37,541 nucleotides of DNA from an uncultured Pelagibacteraceae bacterium (GTDB lineage: Bacteria; Pseudomonadota; Alphaproteobacteria; Pelagibacterales; Pelagibacteraceae). Made by a program: the position numbers and the translations under genes. The stretch spans positions 1-37,541 of the forward strand of contig CACCGT010000012.1 in assembly GCA_902545635.1 (NCBI GenBank), given 5' to 3'. Below the pieces are notes generated by a model, which ran no database searches, was not told the origin of the DNA, and saw only the letters and a program-made list of their open reading frames with translations. Positions 1-8,515 of the stretch are shown in pieces (positions within the stretch are counted from its first letter, which is position 1; each line of letters opens with the position of its first letter).

Positions 1-356
1 TACTTGATATATATGATTTTTTTGAAACAAAATTAAAATATATAAGAAAAAAAGGAATTAATCATAATAATATTATATTAGATCCAGGAATTGGATTTGG
101 AAAAAATTTGAAACATAATATTACTCTTTTAAAAAATATTTCTATTTTTCATTCGTTAGGACTTCCTGTAATGTTGGGTTTATCGAGAAAAAGATTTATA
201 AAGGATATTTCAAAAGAGAATGATACTAGAGAAAGACTTGGAGGCACAATATCGTCCTGTATTCAATCATATTTGCAAGGAGTTCAAATTTTAAGGATTC
301 ATGATGTTAAAGAAATTAATCAAGCATTTAAAGTATTTAAAGAATTACAATATTAA
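1..356 (+). CDS. folP: Dihydropteroate synthase, C-terminal part (5' end cut by window)
   Basis: FolP joins p-aminobenzoate to the pterin pyrophosphate to make dihydropteroate in folate synthesis. The reading frame is open from base 3, giving about 117 residues of an enzyme usually near 270. The fragment carries the pterin-binding DPGIGFGKN motif (fragment residues 27-35), then GLSRKRF with the conserved Ser-Arg-Lys, RLGGT, and the C-terminal LRIHDV motif with its conserved Arg and His. A TTG at 108 could be read as a start, but the DPGIGFG motif lies before it in the same frame, so it is internal. The stop is 2 bp before glmM; folP-glmM is a common alphaproteobacterial pair, usually behind ftsH. 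Confidence 0.93.
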   Translation, partial: LDIYDFFETKLKYIRKKGINHNNIILDPGIGFGKNLKHNITLLKNISIFHSLGLPVMLGLSRKRFIKDISKENDTRERLGGTISSCIQSYLQGVQILRIHDVKEINQAFKVFKELQY

Positions 357-358
357 AT

Positions 359-1690
359 ATGTTTAAAAAATATTTTGGCACGGATGGAATAAGAGGAAGA
401 GTTAATGGCTCAAAAATTAATGGTGAAATGTTTTTTAAATTTGGATTAGCAGCAGGGACATATTTTAAAAATTTAAAAAAAAGTAAGCAGACAGCAATTA
501 TTGCTAAGGACACAAGGTTATCTGGCTACACACTTGAGCCAGCTTTGGTATCTGGATTGGCCTCAGCAGGTATGCATATTTATACACTAGGACCACTACC
601 AACCAATGGTCTAGCAATGTTAACAAAAAAAATGAGAGCAAATATGGGGATAATGATTACAGCATCTCATAATCCATACTATGACAATGGTTTAAAGCTG
701 TTTGGACCAGATGGGCTTAAACTATCTGATAGAATTGAAAAAAAAATTGAAAAGTTAATTGACTCAAAAATTGCTAAAAATCTCTCAAGACCAATTGAAT
801 TAGGAAGAGTTAAAAGATTAGAAGATGCAACCAGTAACTACATAAAAATTTTAAAACAAAATTTTCCTCCTTCATTTAGTTTAAAAGGTATCAAAATAGC
901 TTTAGATTGTGCCAATGGTGCAAGTTATAAAGCCGGTCCTAAACTGTTTACATCTTTAGGAGCCAAAGTTTTTAAATCTGGCACTTCTCCAAATGGATTA
1001 AATATAAATCTTAAATCTGGATCAACTTATCCAAAAAAAATTTGTCAAATGACTATAAAAAAAAAGGCTCATATAGGTATAGCTCTTGATGGTGACGCAG
1101 ATAGAATTATTGTATGTGATGAAAAAGGTAGAATTATTGATGGAGATAAAATTCTTGCAATGTTAGGCGAGAGATGGAAAAGAAAAAAAATTTTAAAAGG
1201 TGGAGTTATTGGAACATTAATGTCAAATTATGGTTTAGAGGAATTTTTTAAAAAAAATAGGATAAAATTCTTCAGATCAAATGTAGGAGATCGATATGTT
1301 AAAGAAAAAATGAAAAAAAATAGATTTAATTTAGGAGGAGAACAATCAGGCCATATAATTCTTGGTAAGTTCGCAACCACGGGAGATGGATTATTGGTTG
1401 CCTTAGAAATCCTTTTTTCTCTAAGAAAAAGAAAAAAAGCAAGTGAACTTTTTAATAAATTTAATCCCACTCCTCAAATATTAGAAAATGTGGTTGTAAA
1501 AGATAAATCAATCATTGATAGTCCAAAATGTAAAAAAGCGATTTCAGTTGCAAATAAAATTATAAAAAATAAAGGTAGAATACTTGTTAGAAAGTCTGGT
1601 ACCGAACCAAAAATTAGAATTATGAGCGAATCGAAAGATTCAAGTTTAAATAAATTATGTATTAATATAATTAAAAAATCTATTCAGTAA
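359..1690 (+). CDS. glmM: Phosphoglucosamine mutase
   Basis: This 443-residue protein converts glucosamine-6-phosphate to glucosamine-1-phosphate, feeding UDP-GlcNAc for peptidoglycan and lipid A in the cytoplasm. The alpha-D-phosphohexomutase features are all present: GTDGIRG near the N-terminus (7-13), the phosphoserine loop TASHNP with Ser103, the Mg-binding DGDADR (244-249), the sugar-specificity loop GGEQSGH (326-332) and the phosphate-binding RKSGTEPKIR (411-420). TASHNP with GGEQSGH, together with the length, favours GlmM over phosphomannomutase or phosphoglucomutase. The ATG lies 2 bp after the folP stop and the TTG of thiD follows directly, so folP-glmM-thiD-purA look like one transcript. 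An identical mirrored copy sits at 35852-37183. Confidence 0.95.
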   Translation: MFKKYFGTDGIRGRVNGSKINGEMFFKFGLAAGTYFKNLKKSKQTAIIAKDTRLSGYTLEPALVSGLASAGMHIYTLGPLPTNGLAMLTKKMRANMGIMITASHNPYYDNGLKLFGPDGLKLSDRIEKKIEKLIDSKIAKNLSRPIELGRVKRLEDATSNYIKILKQNFPPSFSLKGIKIALDCANGASYKAGPKLFTSLGAKVFKSGTSPNGLNINLKSGSTYPKKICQMTIKKKAHIGIALDGDADRIIVCDEKGRIIDGDKILAMLGERWKRKKILKGGVIGTLMSNYGLEEFFKKNRIKFFRSNVGDRYVKEKMKKNRFNLGGEQSGHIILGKFATTGDGLLVALEILFSLRKRKKASELFNKFNPTPQILENVVVKDKSIIDSPKCKKAISVANKIIKNKGRILVRKSGTEPKIRIMSESKDSSLNKLCINIIKKSIQ

Positions 1691-1691
1691 A

Positions 1692-2504
1692 TTGAAAATA
1701 AATTCTAAAATATTAATTATTGCAGGGTCAGACTCTTCTGGTGGAGCAGGTATTCAAGCAGATATCAAATCTGTTACATCTCTTGGTTCTTATGCAATGA
1801 CAGCAATTACAGCGGTTACAGCACAAAATACCAAAGGTGTAAAATCAATAATACCAATACCAATTAAAGAGATTTCAAACCAGATTGAATTTACCTCTAA
1901 AGATATAAAACCAGATTCAGTAAAGATTGGAATGTTATATTCCACACAAGTAATTGAATCAGTATTAAAATCAATAAAAAAATTAAAATTAAAAAAAATA
2001 ATATTAGATCCTGTAATGGTGGCTAAAGGCGGAACTAAGCTTATAGATGATAAAGCGGTTTTAGATTTAAAAAAAAAACTAATTAATAAAGTGGATTTAA
2101 TTACACCAAATATTCCTGAAGCAGAAATATTAACTGCAATGAAGATCAAATCTATGCATGATATGAAAAACGCTGCTTATAGAATATTAGATTTAGGTGT
2201 AAAAAATGTTTTAATTAAAGGTGGTCATTTACAGTCTAAAATTTTGAAAGATGTTTTTGTAAACAAGAAAGAAATTGCAATATTTACTAATAAAAAAATT
2301 AAAACAAAAAATACTCATGGAACTGGATGCACATTATCAAGTGCAATTGCAACATATTATGGATGTGGAAAAACATTAAAGAAATCTTGTGAGTTAGGCA
2401 TTAGGTATGTAAATAATGCTATAAAGACAAGGCCAAACTTTGGAAAAGGAAATGGACCAATTAACCATTTAAATAGTTTTATTATAGAAAAGAAATTTAG
2501 ATGA
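1692..2504 (+). CDS. thiD: Hydroxymethylpyrimidine (phosphate) kinase
   Basis: ThiD phosphorylates the pyrimidine precursor HMP(-P) to HMP-PP for thiamine synthesis. The 270-residue protein has the ribokinase-fold signature [14 protein letters not shown] (11-24), DPVMVAKGG (106-114), TPNIPEAE (138-145) and the anion-hole/catalytic loop HGTGCT (209-214). The start is a TTG one base after the glmM stop; the signature motif begins ten residues later, so no later start is possible. No TPP riboswitch or other thi gene is nearby. SAR11 cells are known to need an HMP-type thiamine precursor, so in this background ThiD would serve salvage; that is inference from the taxon. The last 4 bp (ATGA) overlap the start of purA. 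Confidence 0.93.
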   Translation: MKINSKILIIAGSDSSGGAGIQADIKSVTSLGSYAMTAITAVTAQNTKGVKSIIPIPIKEISNQIEFTSKDIKPDSVKIGMLYSTQVIESVLKSIKKLKLKKIILDPVMVAKGGTKLIDDKAVLDLKKKLINKVDLITPNIPEAEILTAMKIKSMHDMKNAAYRILDLGVKNVLIKGGHLQSKILKDVFVNKKEIAIFTNKKIKTKNTHGTGCTLSSAIATYYGCGKTLKKSCELGIRYVNNAIKTRPNFGKGNGPINHLNSFIIEKKFR

Positions 2505-3790
2505 AAAATGTAGTTGTTGTCGGTTCTCAATGGGGAGATGAAGGAAAAGGAAAAATAGTTGACTGGTTGTCTAGTGAAGCTGATGTGGTTGTTAGATTTC
2601 AAGGTGGCCATAATGCAGGTCATACATTAGTCATAGATGGAGTTACTTATAAATTAAGACTATTACCATCTGGCATTGTGAGAAAAAATAAAATTTCTAT
2701 TATAGGAAACGGAGTTGTTGTCGACCCATGGGCTTTGCTTGACGAAATTAAAGAAGCCAAATCTAAAGGTGTACAAATAAATGATAGTAATTTGATATTA
2801 TCTGAAGCGGCAACTTTAATTTTACCATTTCACAGAGAGATGGATGAAATTAGAGAGGACTCTGCAGGTAATTCTAAAATTGGAACTACAAGAAGAGGAA
2901 TTGGACCAGCTTATGAAGATAAAGTAGGAAGAAGATCTATACGAGTAATGGATCTAGCATCAAAAAAAAATCTTGAAAAAAGATTAACCGTAGTACTTGA
3001 ACATCATAACGCAATACGCAAGGGATTAGGTAAATCTCTATATGAGAAAAAAAAATTAGTTGAAGAATTAGTAAAAATAGCACCAAATATTTTAAAGTAT
3101 TCGGCACCTGTTTGGAGAAAAATAGATCAATTTAAATCAGAAAATAAGAAAATTTTATTCGAGGGTGCTCAAGGTATATTACTTGATGTTGACCACGGAA
3201 CTTACCCATATGTAACTTCATCAAATACAGTTGCAGCTTCTGCAGCAACAGGATCTGGATGTGGCCCCAATTCGATAAATTTTGTTTTAGGTATAACAAA
3301 GGCATATACAACAAGAGTAGGTGAAGGGCCTTTCCCAACTGAACTTACTGATGATGTTGGCAATCATTTAGGAGAAAAGGGACATGAATTTGGAACAGTA
3401 ACTAGCAGAAAAAGAAGGTGCGGCTGGTTTGATGGAGTTTTAGTAAGGCAAACCATAAAGATTTCAGGCATTGATGGTATAGCGCTAACTAAGTTAGATG
3501 TTTTAGATGAACTTGATGAAATTAATGTTTGTGTGGCCTACGATCTTAACGGAAAAGAAATAGATTATTTTCCAGCCGCAGTAGAGGATCAATTAAATGT
3601 TAAACCAGTTTATAAAAAATTTAAAGGTTGGAAATCTAAAACCCAGGGAATTAAAAAATTTGAAAATTTACCTAAGAATGCCAAGATTTATATAAAAGCA
3701 ATTGAGGAGTTTATTGAAACAAAAATATCAAGTATTTCAACGAGTCCTGAGCGAGAAGATACTATTCTTTTAATAGATCCGTTTAATTAG
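2501..3790 (+). CDS. purA: Adenylosuccinate synthetase
   Basis: PurA makes adenylosuccinate from IMP, aspartate and GTP, the first committed step to AMP. The 429-residue length is standard. The P-loop-like [11 protein letters not shown] (8-18) and GGHNAGHT (36-43) place the catalytic Asp13 and His41 at the numbering of the E. coli enzyme; the IMP-binding [14 protein letters not shown] follows at 128-141. The gene begins inside the last codons of thiD, and its last 8 bp overlap the convergent rpoH. No terminator fits between them, so both transcripts must run into each other's coding sequence. The mirrored copy is at 33752-35041. Confidence 0.97.
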   Translation: MKNVVVVGSQWGDEGKGKIVDWLSSEADVVVRFQGGHNAGHTLVIDGVTYKLRLLPSGIVRKNKISIIGNGVVVDPWALLDEIKEAKSKGVQINDSNLILSEAATLILPFHREMDEIREDSAGNSKIGTTRRGIGPAYEDKVGRRSIRVMDLASKKNLEKRLTVVLEHHNAIRKGLGKSLYEKKKLVEELVKIAPNILKYSAPVWRKIDQFKSENKKILFEGAQGILLDVDHGTYPYVTSSNTVAASAATGSGCGPNSINFVLGITKAYTTRVGEGPFPTELTDDVGNHLGEKGHEFGTVTSRKRRCGWFDGVLVRQTIKISGIDGIALTKLDVLDELDEINVCVAYDLNGKEIDYFPAAVEDQLNVKPVYKKFKGWKSKTQGIKKFENLPKNAKIYIKAIEEFIETKISSISTSPEREDTILLIDPFN

Positions 3791-4673
3791 CAGGTAATAA
3801 ATTTTTTGATTTAGCAGAGTTCAGCATATGCTTCTGTAATTTTTCAAATGCCTTATTTTCAATTTGTCTAACTCTTTCTCTGCTTATTTTATATTTTTTA
3901 CTAAGCTCATCTAAAGTTGTTGGTTCATCAGTTAGCCTTCTTGAATATAGGATTTTTTTTTCTCTGTCATTTAATACTTTAATTGAGTCTTGAAGTAAGT
4001 CTTTTCTCTGCTCCATTTCATCATTTTGAGCAATTTTTAATTCATGATCCATATCATTATCTACCACCCAGTCTTGCCACTCATCACCATCCTCACCAAT
4101 GGGTGCATTTAAAGATTGTTCTTTACCCGAAAGTCTTCTATTCATGGAAATTACTTCATCTTCACTTACTGAGAGTCTTTTTGCAATATCCTCAACATGT
4201 TCTTTTTTAAGATCTCCCTCTGATCTAGGGGCTATTTGGTTTTTAATTTTTTTTAAATTAAAGAATAGTTTTTTTTGAGCAGTTGTTGTACCTATTTTAA
4301 CTAAACTCCATGATCTTAAAATATATTCTTGTATTGAAGCTTTTATCCACCACATTGCATACGTAGCAAGTCTGAAGCCTTTCTCTGGCTCAAATTTCTT
4401 TACTGCTTGCATTAGTCCCACATTTCCTTCAGATATCATTTCATTTAGAGGCAAACCATAGCCTTTGTAACCCATAGCAATCTTTGCAACCAATCTAAGA
4501 TGGCTAGTTACTAACTTTTCGGCTGATTTCACATTTCCTGTTGACTGCCAATTTTTGGCTAACATATACTCTTCCTCAGCTGCAAGCATAGGAAATTTCT
4601 TTATCTGTGAAAGGTATGCAGCTAACCCACCTTCATTTGAAAGTGCAGGTAAATTGTAGTTATTGTTATTCAT
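3783..4673 (-). CDS. rpoH: RNA polymerase heat-shock sigma factor (sigma-32)
   Basis: This 296-residue sigma-70-family protein directs RNA polymerase to heat-shock promoters. Region 2 is clear ([20 protein letters not shown] at 59-78, then [15 protein letters not shown]). It is followed by the RpoH box [10 protein letters not shown] (133-142), which separates RpoH from the housekeeping RpoD. Region 4.2 has a helix-turn-helix ending in [14 protein letters not shown]. Region 1.1 is absent, as expected. The ATG is followed by an Asn run (MNNNNYN). No Shine-Dalgarno is visible; an AT-only palindrome occupies the place where one would be. Identical copy at 32869-33759. Confidence 0.95.
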   Translation of the reverse strand: MNNNNYNLPALSNEGGLAAYLSQIKKFPMLAAEEEYMLAKNWQSTGNVKSAEKLVTSHLRLVAKIAMGYKGYGLPLNEMISEGNVGLMQAVKKFEPEKGFRLATYAMWWIKASIQEYILRSWSLVKIGTTTAQKKLFFNLKKIKNQIAPRSEGDLKKEHVEDIAKRLSVSEDEVISMNRRLSGKEQSLNAPIGEDGDEWQDWVVDNDMDHELKIAQNDEMEQRKDLLQDSIKVLNDREKKILYSRRLTDEPTTLDELSKKYKISRERVRQIENKAFEKLQKHMLNSAKSKNLLPAN

Positions 4674-4679
4674 TCGAAG

Positions 4680-4700
4680 TATTTATTTAATAAATAAATA
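4680..4700 (-). promoter_or_regulatory. AU-only hairpin directly upstream of rpoH start
   Basis: A 21-bp palindrome with two 10-base arms around one central base lies 7-27 bases before the rpoH ATG, in the 43-bp gap after rluD. As RNA it would form an A-U-only stem over the ribosome-binding region. A weak heat-labile hairpin at this place could act as a thermosensor, as the rpoH leader does in E. coli by a different structure. In so AT-rich a genome it may equally be chance or part of the promoter. The structure is seen; the function is speculation. Confidence 0.3.
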
Positions 4701-4716
4701 AAATTTTACAATGTTT

Positions 4717-5697
4717 TTATTTATTGATTTTTCTTAGTTTTTTAAGAATTTTTTCCAAATCACCAGGTAATTTTGATGAAAATTCTAGCCATCGATTATT
4801 TTTTGGATGATTAAAACCGAGTGTTTTAGCGTGTAGAAATTGTCTATCAAGAGAAACTAGGCACTTCTCGAGTTCAGGATTTATATTAATGAATTTTTTA
4901 AATTTTTTCTTATATTTTTTATCACCTAAAATATTATTCCCTTTGTTAGACAAGTGAACTCTTATCTGATGAGTTCTACCTGTTTCTAATTTACACTCAA
5001 TAAGACTTAATGTTGGTACATCATCATTTTCAAATATTTCTAAAGTTTTGTAGTTCGTTATAGCTTTTTTACCTTTATTTAAAGAGACCTCCATCATTTG
5101 TCTGTTCTTTGAGCTTCTTGTAATAAATGTTTCAATTTTTCCATTTTGGGGTCTTATTTTGCCCCAGACCAAAGCCTGGTAAACTCTTGTAATAGAATGC
5201 TCAGAAAACTGATTAGATAAATTTTCATGGGATACATTATTTTTGGCAATTACAATTAATCCAGATGTCTCTTTATCTATCCTATGAACAATGCCTGGTC
5301 TTAATTCGTTTCCAATATTTGATAAATTATTACCAGTATAATTAATTAGGGCATTTACAATTGTATTGTCATAATTTCCTGGTCCAGGATGTATTGAAAT
5401 TCCAGCTGATTTATTTAATACAATCAAATCTTCATCCTCATGAATTATTTCAAGAGGATAATTAAATGGTGTAAGACTTTCTTTTTTTGGTTCTACAATT
5501 TCAAAAAATATTTCATCATCTAATTTAACTTTTCTAGATGGATCAGTAACAATTATATTGTTTATTTTTAAGTTATTTTCTAAAATTAAAACTTTTACTC
5601 TCGATCTACTTAATTTATTGTTCTGATTTGACAACAAAACGTCAATTCTTAAATTATTTTCTTTATTTTTAACTTTTATATTTATATTACTTTTCAT
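4717..5697 (-). CDS. rluD: 23S rRNA pseudouridine synthase, RluD type
   Basis: A member of the RluA/RluD family, which converts uridines to pseudouridine in 23S rRNA. An S4-like RNA-binding domain (about 15-65, with RIDVLL and SRSRVKVLI) precedes the catalytic domain. That domain contains HRIDKETSG (138-146) with the catalytic Asp141, and RTHQIRVH further on. The S4 domain and 326 residues favour RluD (helix 69 sites) over RluA, but RluC is not excluded. I chose the ATG at 5697: an upstream ATG at 5733 would extend the gene 15 bp into tRNA-Arg. The gene precedes rpoH on the same strand after a 43-bp gap. Mirror copy at 31845-32825. Confidence 0.88.
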   Translation of the reverse strand: MKSNINIKVKNKENNLRIDVLLSNQNNKLSRSRVKVLILENNLKINNIIVTDPSRKVKLDDEIFFEIVEPKKESLTPFNYPLEIIHEDEDLIVLNKSAGISIHPGPGNYDNTIVNALINYTGNNLSNIGNELRPGIVHRIDKETSGLIVIAKNNVSHENLSNQFSEHSITRVYQALVWGKIRPQNGKIETFITRSSKNRQMMEVSLNKGKKAITNYKTLEIFENDDVPTLSLIECKLETGRTHQIRVHLSNKGNNILGDKKYKKKFKKFININPELEKCLVSLDRQFLHAKTLGFNHPKNNRWLEFSSKLPGDLEKILKKLRKINK

Positions 5698-5718
5698 GTT
5701 ATTATAATTATACAATAT

Positions 5719-5795
5719 GCGCTTGTAGCTCAACTGGATAGAGCGCCAGATTTCGGCTCTGGAGGTTCAGGGTTCGACTCCTTGCGGGCGCACCA
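5719..5795 (+). tRNA. tRNA-Arg (anticodon UCG)
   Basis: A 77-nt cloverleaf with genomically encoded CCA. The acceptor stem GCGCTTG pairs with CGGGCGC (two G-U pairs). The anticodon stem CCAGA/TCTGG encloses the loop TTTCGGC, so the anticodon is UCG, reading CGA/CGN arginine codons. The T-arm CAGGG-TTCGACT-CCTTG is standard. A TATAAT at 5703-5708 is suitably placed as its -10 box, within the start region of the divergent rluD. The 3' CCA ends one base before the stop codon of the convergent ABC permease, leaving no spacer. A mirrored copy is at 31747-31823. Confidence 0.95.
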
Positions 5796-6587
5796 TTACT
5801 CTCCCATGTTAATTAATGTACCCCTATTTTTTGCAGCATTAAATGAATAATAAAATAAAATTATTGAAAGTGTAAAATATAAAGCATTCCAAATGAAAGC
5901 ATTATAAATATTTTCAATATCCACAGTTTGATTAATCAAGATGTTTCTAGCTTCCTCAAATATATATACTAACGGTAAGATATAAGCTATTTTTTGAAAT
6001 ACTTCTGGAAGAGTTTCTATAGGGTAATAAATACATCCAAATGGTGCAAGTAAAAACATTGTCGACCATGCTATATTCTCAAATGATGGGCCAAATCTAA
6101 GTAATCCTGAAGAAACCAAAATTCCTAGCGTAATCCCAAAAATATAAAGACTCAGAAATAGAAAAAACAAAAATATTCCCAACTCTAAGATTGAAATTCC
6201 AAATAATGGGGAAGTTAGTAAGACTGCTGGAACTAGACCAATTAAAGATCTTATTAATGCTGTTATAACAAGTGAAGTTAGAATTTCACCAATTTTCATA
6301 GGCGCTATAAAAAGATTAGTAAAATTTCTACTCCAAATCTCCTCTAAAAAAAGCATATTAAAACCAATACTTGTTCTGAACAAAAAATCGTAGAGTATTG
6401 CACAAGTCAAAATGACACCAACTGCATTGTTGTAATAAGTTGTGTGTGTAGCAAAAAAATTTGAGATAAATCCCCAAAGAGTAATTTGAATAGTTGGCCA
6501 GTATACTAAATCTAAGATTCTAGGAAATGATCTAGTTATAAGATAAAAATGTCTTAAAAATAAACCATATATTCTAGTTAAACTCAC
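5796..6587 (-). CDS. ABC-2 type exporter permease
   Basis: A 263-residue integral membrane protein with about six hydrophobic segments, near residues 25-50, 55-75, 105-125, 135-165, 170-195 and 235-255. The layout, length and the late GPSFENIAW...FLLAPFGCIYYP stretch fit the ABC-2 permease family (NodJ-like drug, polysaccharide or lipid exporters). The substrate cannot be told. The start is a GTG at 6587 inside the last codons of the ATPase gene (14-bp overlap), which suggests translational coupling of the two transporter subunits. The stop codon touches the CCA of tRNA-Arg. An orphan mirrored copy without a full ATPase is at 30955-31746. Confidence 0.85.
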   Translation of the reverse strand: MSLTRIYGLFLRHFYLITRSFPRILDLVYWPTIQITLWGFISNFFATHTTYYNNAVGVILTCAILYDFLFRTSIGFNMLFLEEIWSRNFTNLFIAPMKIGEILTSLVITALIRSLIGLVPAVLLTSPLFGISILELGIFLFFLFLSLYIFGITLGILVSSGLLRFGPSFENIAWSTMFLLAPFGCIYYPIETLPEVFQKIAYILPLVYIFEEARNILINQTVDIENIYNAFIWNALYFTLSIILFYYSFNAAKNRGTLINMGE

Positions 6588-7311
6588 TTTTGCTCCTTGA
6601 AAGTTTTAAGAAAACTTCTTCTAGATTTGTTCTTCCGTGCTTAGTAATCAAATCATCAGGCGTACCTTGGTCTATAATCTCTCCATTTTTCATCATTAGC
6701 ACTGATTTGCACAATCGTGTGACTTCGCTCATATTATGAGAGGCTAAAAGTACCGAGATTTTTTTTTCTTTTTTATATTCTTCTAAAAAAGTTCTAACAA
6801 AATCACCTACTTCCGGGTCTAAAGATGCTGTTGGCTCGTCAAGCAAAAGTACCCTTGGTTCATTAATTAATGCTTTTGCTAAACTTACTCTATTTTTTTG
6901 ACCAGAGGATAATTCACCAGTAATACTATCCAATAATTCTTTTATTCTCAATTTTTCTGAAAGATATTCAATTCTCTCCTCAATATTTTGGACTTTATAA
7001 AGTTTAGCATAAACATTTAGATTTTGCTTTACAGTCAGCTTTTTTGGTAATTCAATATATGGAGATATAAAATTAATCATTTCGAGTATTTCAATTCTAT
7101 GATTTTCAAGTTTAAGATTATTAATCAATATTTGTCCACTTGTTGGCTTTAGCAAACCAAGTAACATTCCAATAGTTGTAGTTTTACCTGAGCCATTTGG
7201 TCCAAGCAAACCTAGAATTTCATTTTCTTGAACATTAAAAGAAATACCTTTCACAGCTTCTTTTTTCCCATAATTTTTTTTTATATTTTTTACTTCAATT
7301 AAATTTTTCAT
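6574..7311 (-). CDS. ABC transporter ATP-binding protein (partner of ABC-2 permease)
   Basis: This 245-residue ATPase would energise export through the adjacent permease. Walker A GPNGSGKTT (37-45), signature LSSGQ (134-138), Walker B LLLDEP (155-160), D-loop SLD and the switch His192 (ASHNMSE) are all intact. The best-fitting group is the ATPases paired with ABC-2 permeases, such as NodI-like and drug exporters; no substrate is indicated. Its ATG overlaps the stop of tsaC by 4 bp, so tsaC and the two transporter genes probably share a transcript. The left repeat arm ends within this gene: the last 20 codons lie in the arm and are duplicated at the end of ilvB at 30906-30968. Confidence 0.93.
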   Translation of the reverse strand: MKNLIEVKNIKKNYGKKEAVKGISFNVQENEILGLLGPNGSGKTTTIGMLLGLLKPTSGQILINNLKLENHRIEILEMINFISPYIELPKKLTVKQNLNVYAKLYKVQNIEERIEYLSEKLRIKELLDSITGELSSGQKNRVSLAKALINEPRVLLLDEPTASLDPEVGDFVRTFLEEYKKEKKISVLLASHNMSEVTRLCKSVLMMKNGEIIDQGTPDDLITKHGRTNLEEVFLKLSRSKSEFN

Positions 7312-8240
7312 TTTTTTGATGCCCTCAAAAGTCTATCGTTAATTGCCTCACCAATTTGAACATTTGGTATTTTCTCAACCGCAATTTTTTTATATCCATT
7401 TTTTTTTATTTTTCTTAATGTTTTGTATAAATTTTTTGCTGCCTCATTTAAATTTTTAGTTTTACTTAAATAAAAATAATTTTTATTTTTTTTTTTCCTT
7501 TTTTTTATCAAAATAAAAGCCTCATCATCATTATTTTTTTTGACATTTAGTCTCATAGGGATTCCAGGAGAATAATGCAATTTACTGCTACCTGGCATTT
7601 TTACATTTATTTCTCTTTTTTGATTATTTTTTGATGATTTGATAAATTTATAAATTGTTTTACTATCTATACCTCCCAATCTAAGAATATTAGGCTTACC
7701 GACAAGATTTATTATAGTAGACTCCAAACCTACCTTTGAAGAGCCTCCTTCTAAAACAAATTTAATTTTATTCCCAAATTCATCAATTACGTCTTGTTTT
7801 GAAACTGGACTAATACTTGATGAAATATTTGCACTCGGAGCTGCGAGAGGATAATCAATTTCTTTTAATATCTTTCTGGTTAAATGATGACTTGGAAATC
7901 TTACTGCTACCAAATTTGAGTTATTTGTGACTATTTTTGAAATTTTACTAGTCTTTTTAAGTTTTAAAACAAACGAAATTGCTCCTGGGCAAAATTTTTT
8001 GTAAAGCCTCTTGAAAACACTATTTAATTCACAATCCTTTTTTAATTGATTGATATCATTATAGTGAACAATTAAAGGATTACTACTAGGTCTTTTTTTT
8101 AACTTAAATATTTTTGATACAGCCTTTTTTGAGTAGGCATTTGCAGCCAACCCATAAACAGTTTCGGTTGGGATTGCTACACATTCATCATTATTCAAAT
8201 ATTTTATTGTTTTTTTGATATTTGAATCGTCAATTTTCAT
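7308..8240 (-). CDS. tsaC: L-threonylcarbamoyladenylate synthase (Sua5/YrdC type)
   Basis: This enzyme makes threonylcarbamoyl-AMP from threonine, bicarbonate and ATP, the first step of the t6A37 modification of ANN-decoding tRNAs. The YrdC core occupies about residues 8-205 with PTETVYGLA (24-32), KRPSSNPLIVH (49-59) and APSAN (134-138). The HYSPGIP linker (about 222-228) leads into a shorter C-terminal Sua5-like domain, so at 310 residues this is the longer Sua5 form, not the short YrdC. The tail is very Lys-rich with poly-Lys stretches. It is divergent from xseB with only about 20 bp between the two starts, so both promoters must overlap coding sequence. Confidence 0.9.
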   Translation of the reverse strand: MKIDDSNIKKTIKYLNNDECVAIPTETVYGLAANAYSKKAVSKIFKLKKRPSSNPLIVHYNDINQLKKDCELNSVFKRLYKKFCPGAISFVLKLKKTSKISKIVTNNSNLVAVRFPSHHLTRKILKEIDYPLAAPSANISSSISPVSKQDVIDEFGNKIKFVLEGGSSKVGLESTIINLVGKPNILRLGGIDSKTIYKFIKSSKNNQKREINVKMPGSSKLHYSPGIPMRLNVKKNNDDEAFILIKKRKKKNKNYFYLSKTKNLNEAAKNLYKTLRKIKKNGYKKIAVEKIPNVQIGEAINDRLLRASKK

Positions 8241-8260
8241 ATAATATTACCAACTAATAT

Positions 8261-8515
8261 ATGAATGAAAAAAATTTGCTAGATGATATTACATCAAAAT
8301 CTTTAAATGAGCTTACGGATTTAGCTGATAAAATTATTAAAAATTTGGAAAATGAAATAAATTTAGAAAATAAATCAGAGGACTATGCAAATTTGATTAA
8401 AATAAATAAACTTATAGAAAAAAAATTTCAAAAAAACTTTAAAGAAATATCAGAAAAATCAAATTCAAAAATCAAAGAAATAAAATCAAAGAAAGATGGA
8501 AAAAAAACTAAATAG
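8261..8515 (+). CDS. xseB: Exodeoxyribonuclease VII small subunit
   Basis: An 84-residue, highly charged, all-helical protein. Exo VII degrades single-stranded DNA, and several XseB chains bind one XseA. The match rests on the family pattern: an LNEL...DKIIKNLENEINLE helix (compare the usual LEEIVxxLExGxLxLE), followed by a second helix with KKFQKNFKEISEKSN. It also rests on position: xseB-ispA-dxs is a widely conserved gene order. Sequence alone would be weak because the protein is short and Lys/Asn-biased. The 3' end overlaps ispA by 20 bp. The large subunit gene xseA is not in the window. Confidence 0.8.
   Translation: MNEKNLLDDITSKSLNELTDLADKIIKNLENEINLENKSEDYANLIKINKLIEKKFQKNFKEISEKSNSKIKEIKSKKDGKKTK

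Larger units (their letters stand above)
1..6636. repeat. Left arm of 6.6-kb perfect inverted repeat
   Basis: Bases 1-6636 reappear as their reverse complement at 30906-37541. The first 40 bases are the exact complement of the last 40, and every protein in one arm has an identical protein in the other at coordinates mirrored about 37542. The match ends inside the ABC ATPase gene: base 6637 pairs with 30905 and is the first mismatch (G against A). This arm is probably the native one, because here the ATPase and permease genes run together intact with their normal 14-bp overlap. Confidence 0.97.

Noticed and set aside
1790-2149. Minus-strand 119-codon frame inside thiD, and its mirror at 35393-35752
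   Set aside because: It is an antisense shadow of thiD with no recognisable domain; thiD motifs occupy the other strand.
5698-5733. Longer rluD start adding MSYKRILYNYNN
   Set aside because: It would extend into the tRNA-Arg gene by 15 bp; the ATG at 5697 gives a normal RluD N-terminus.
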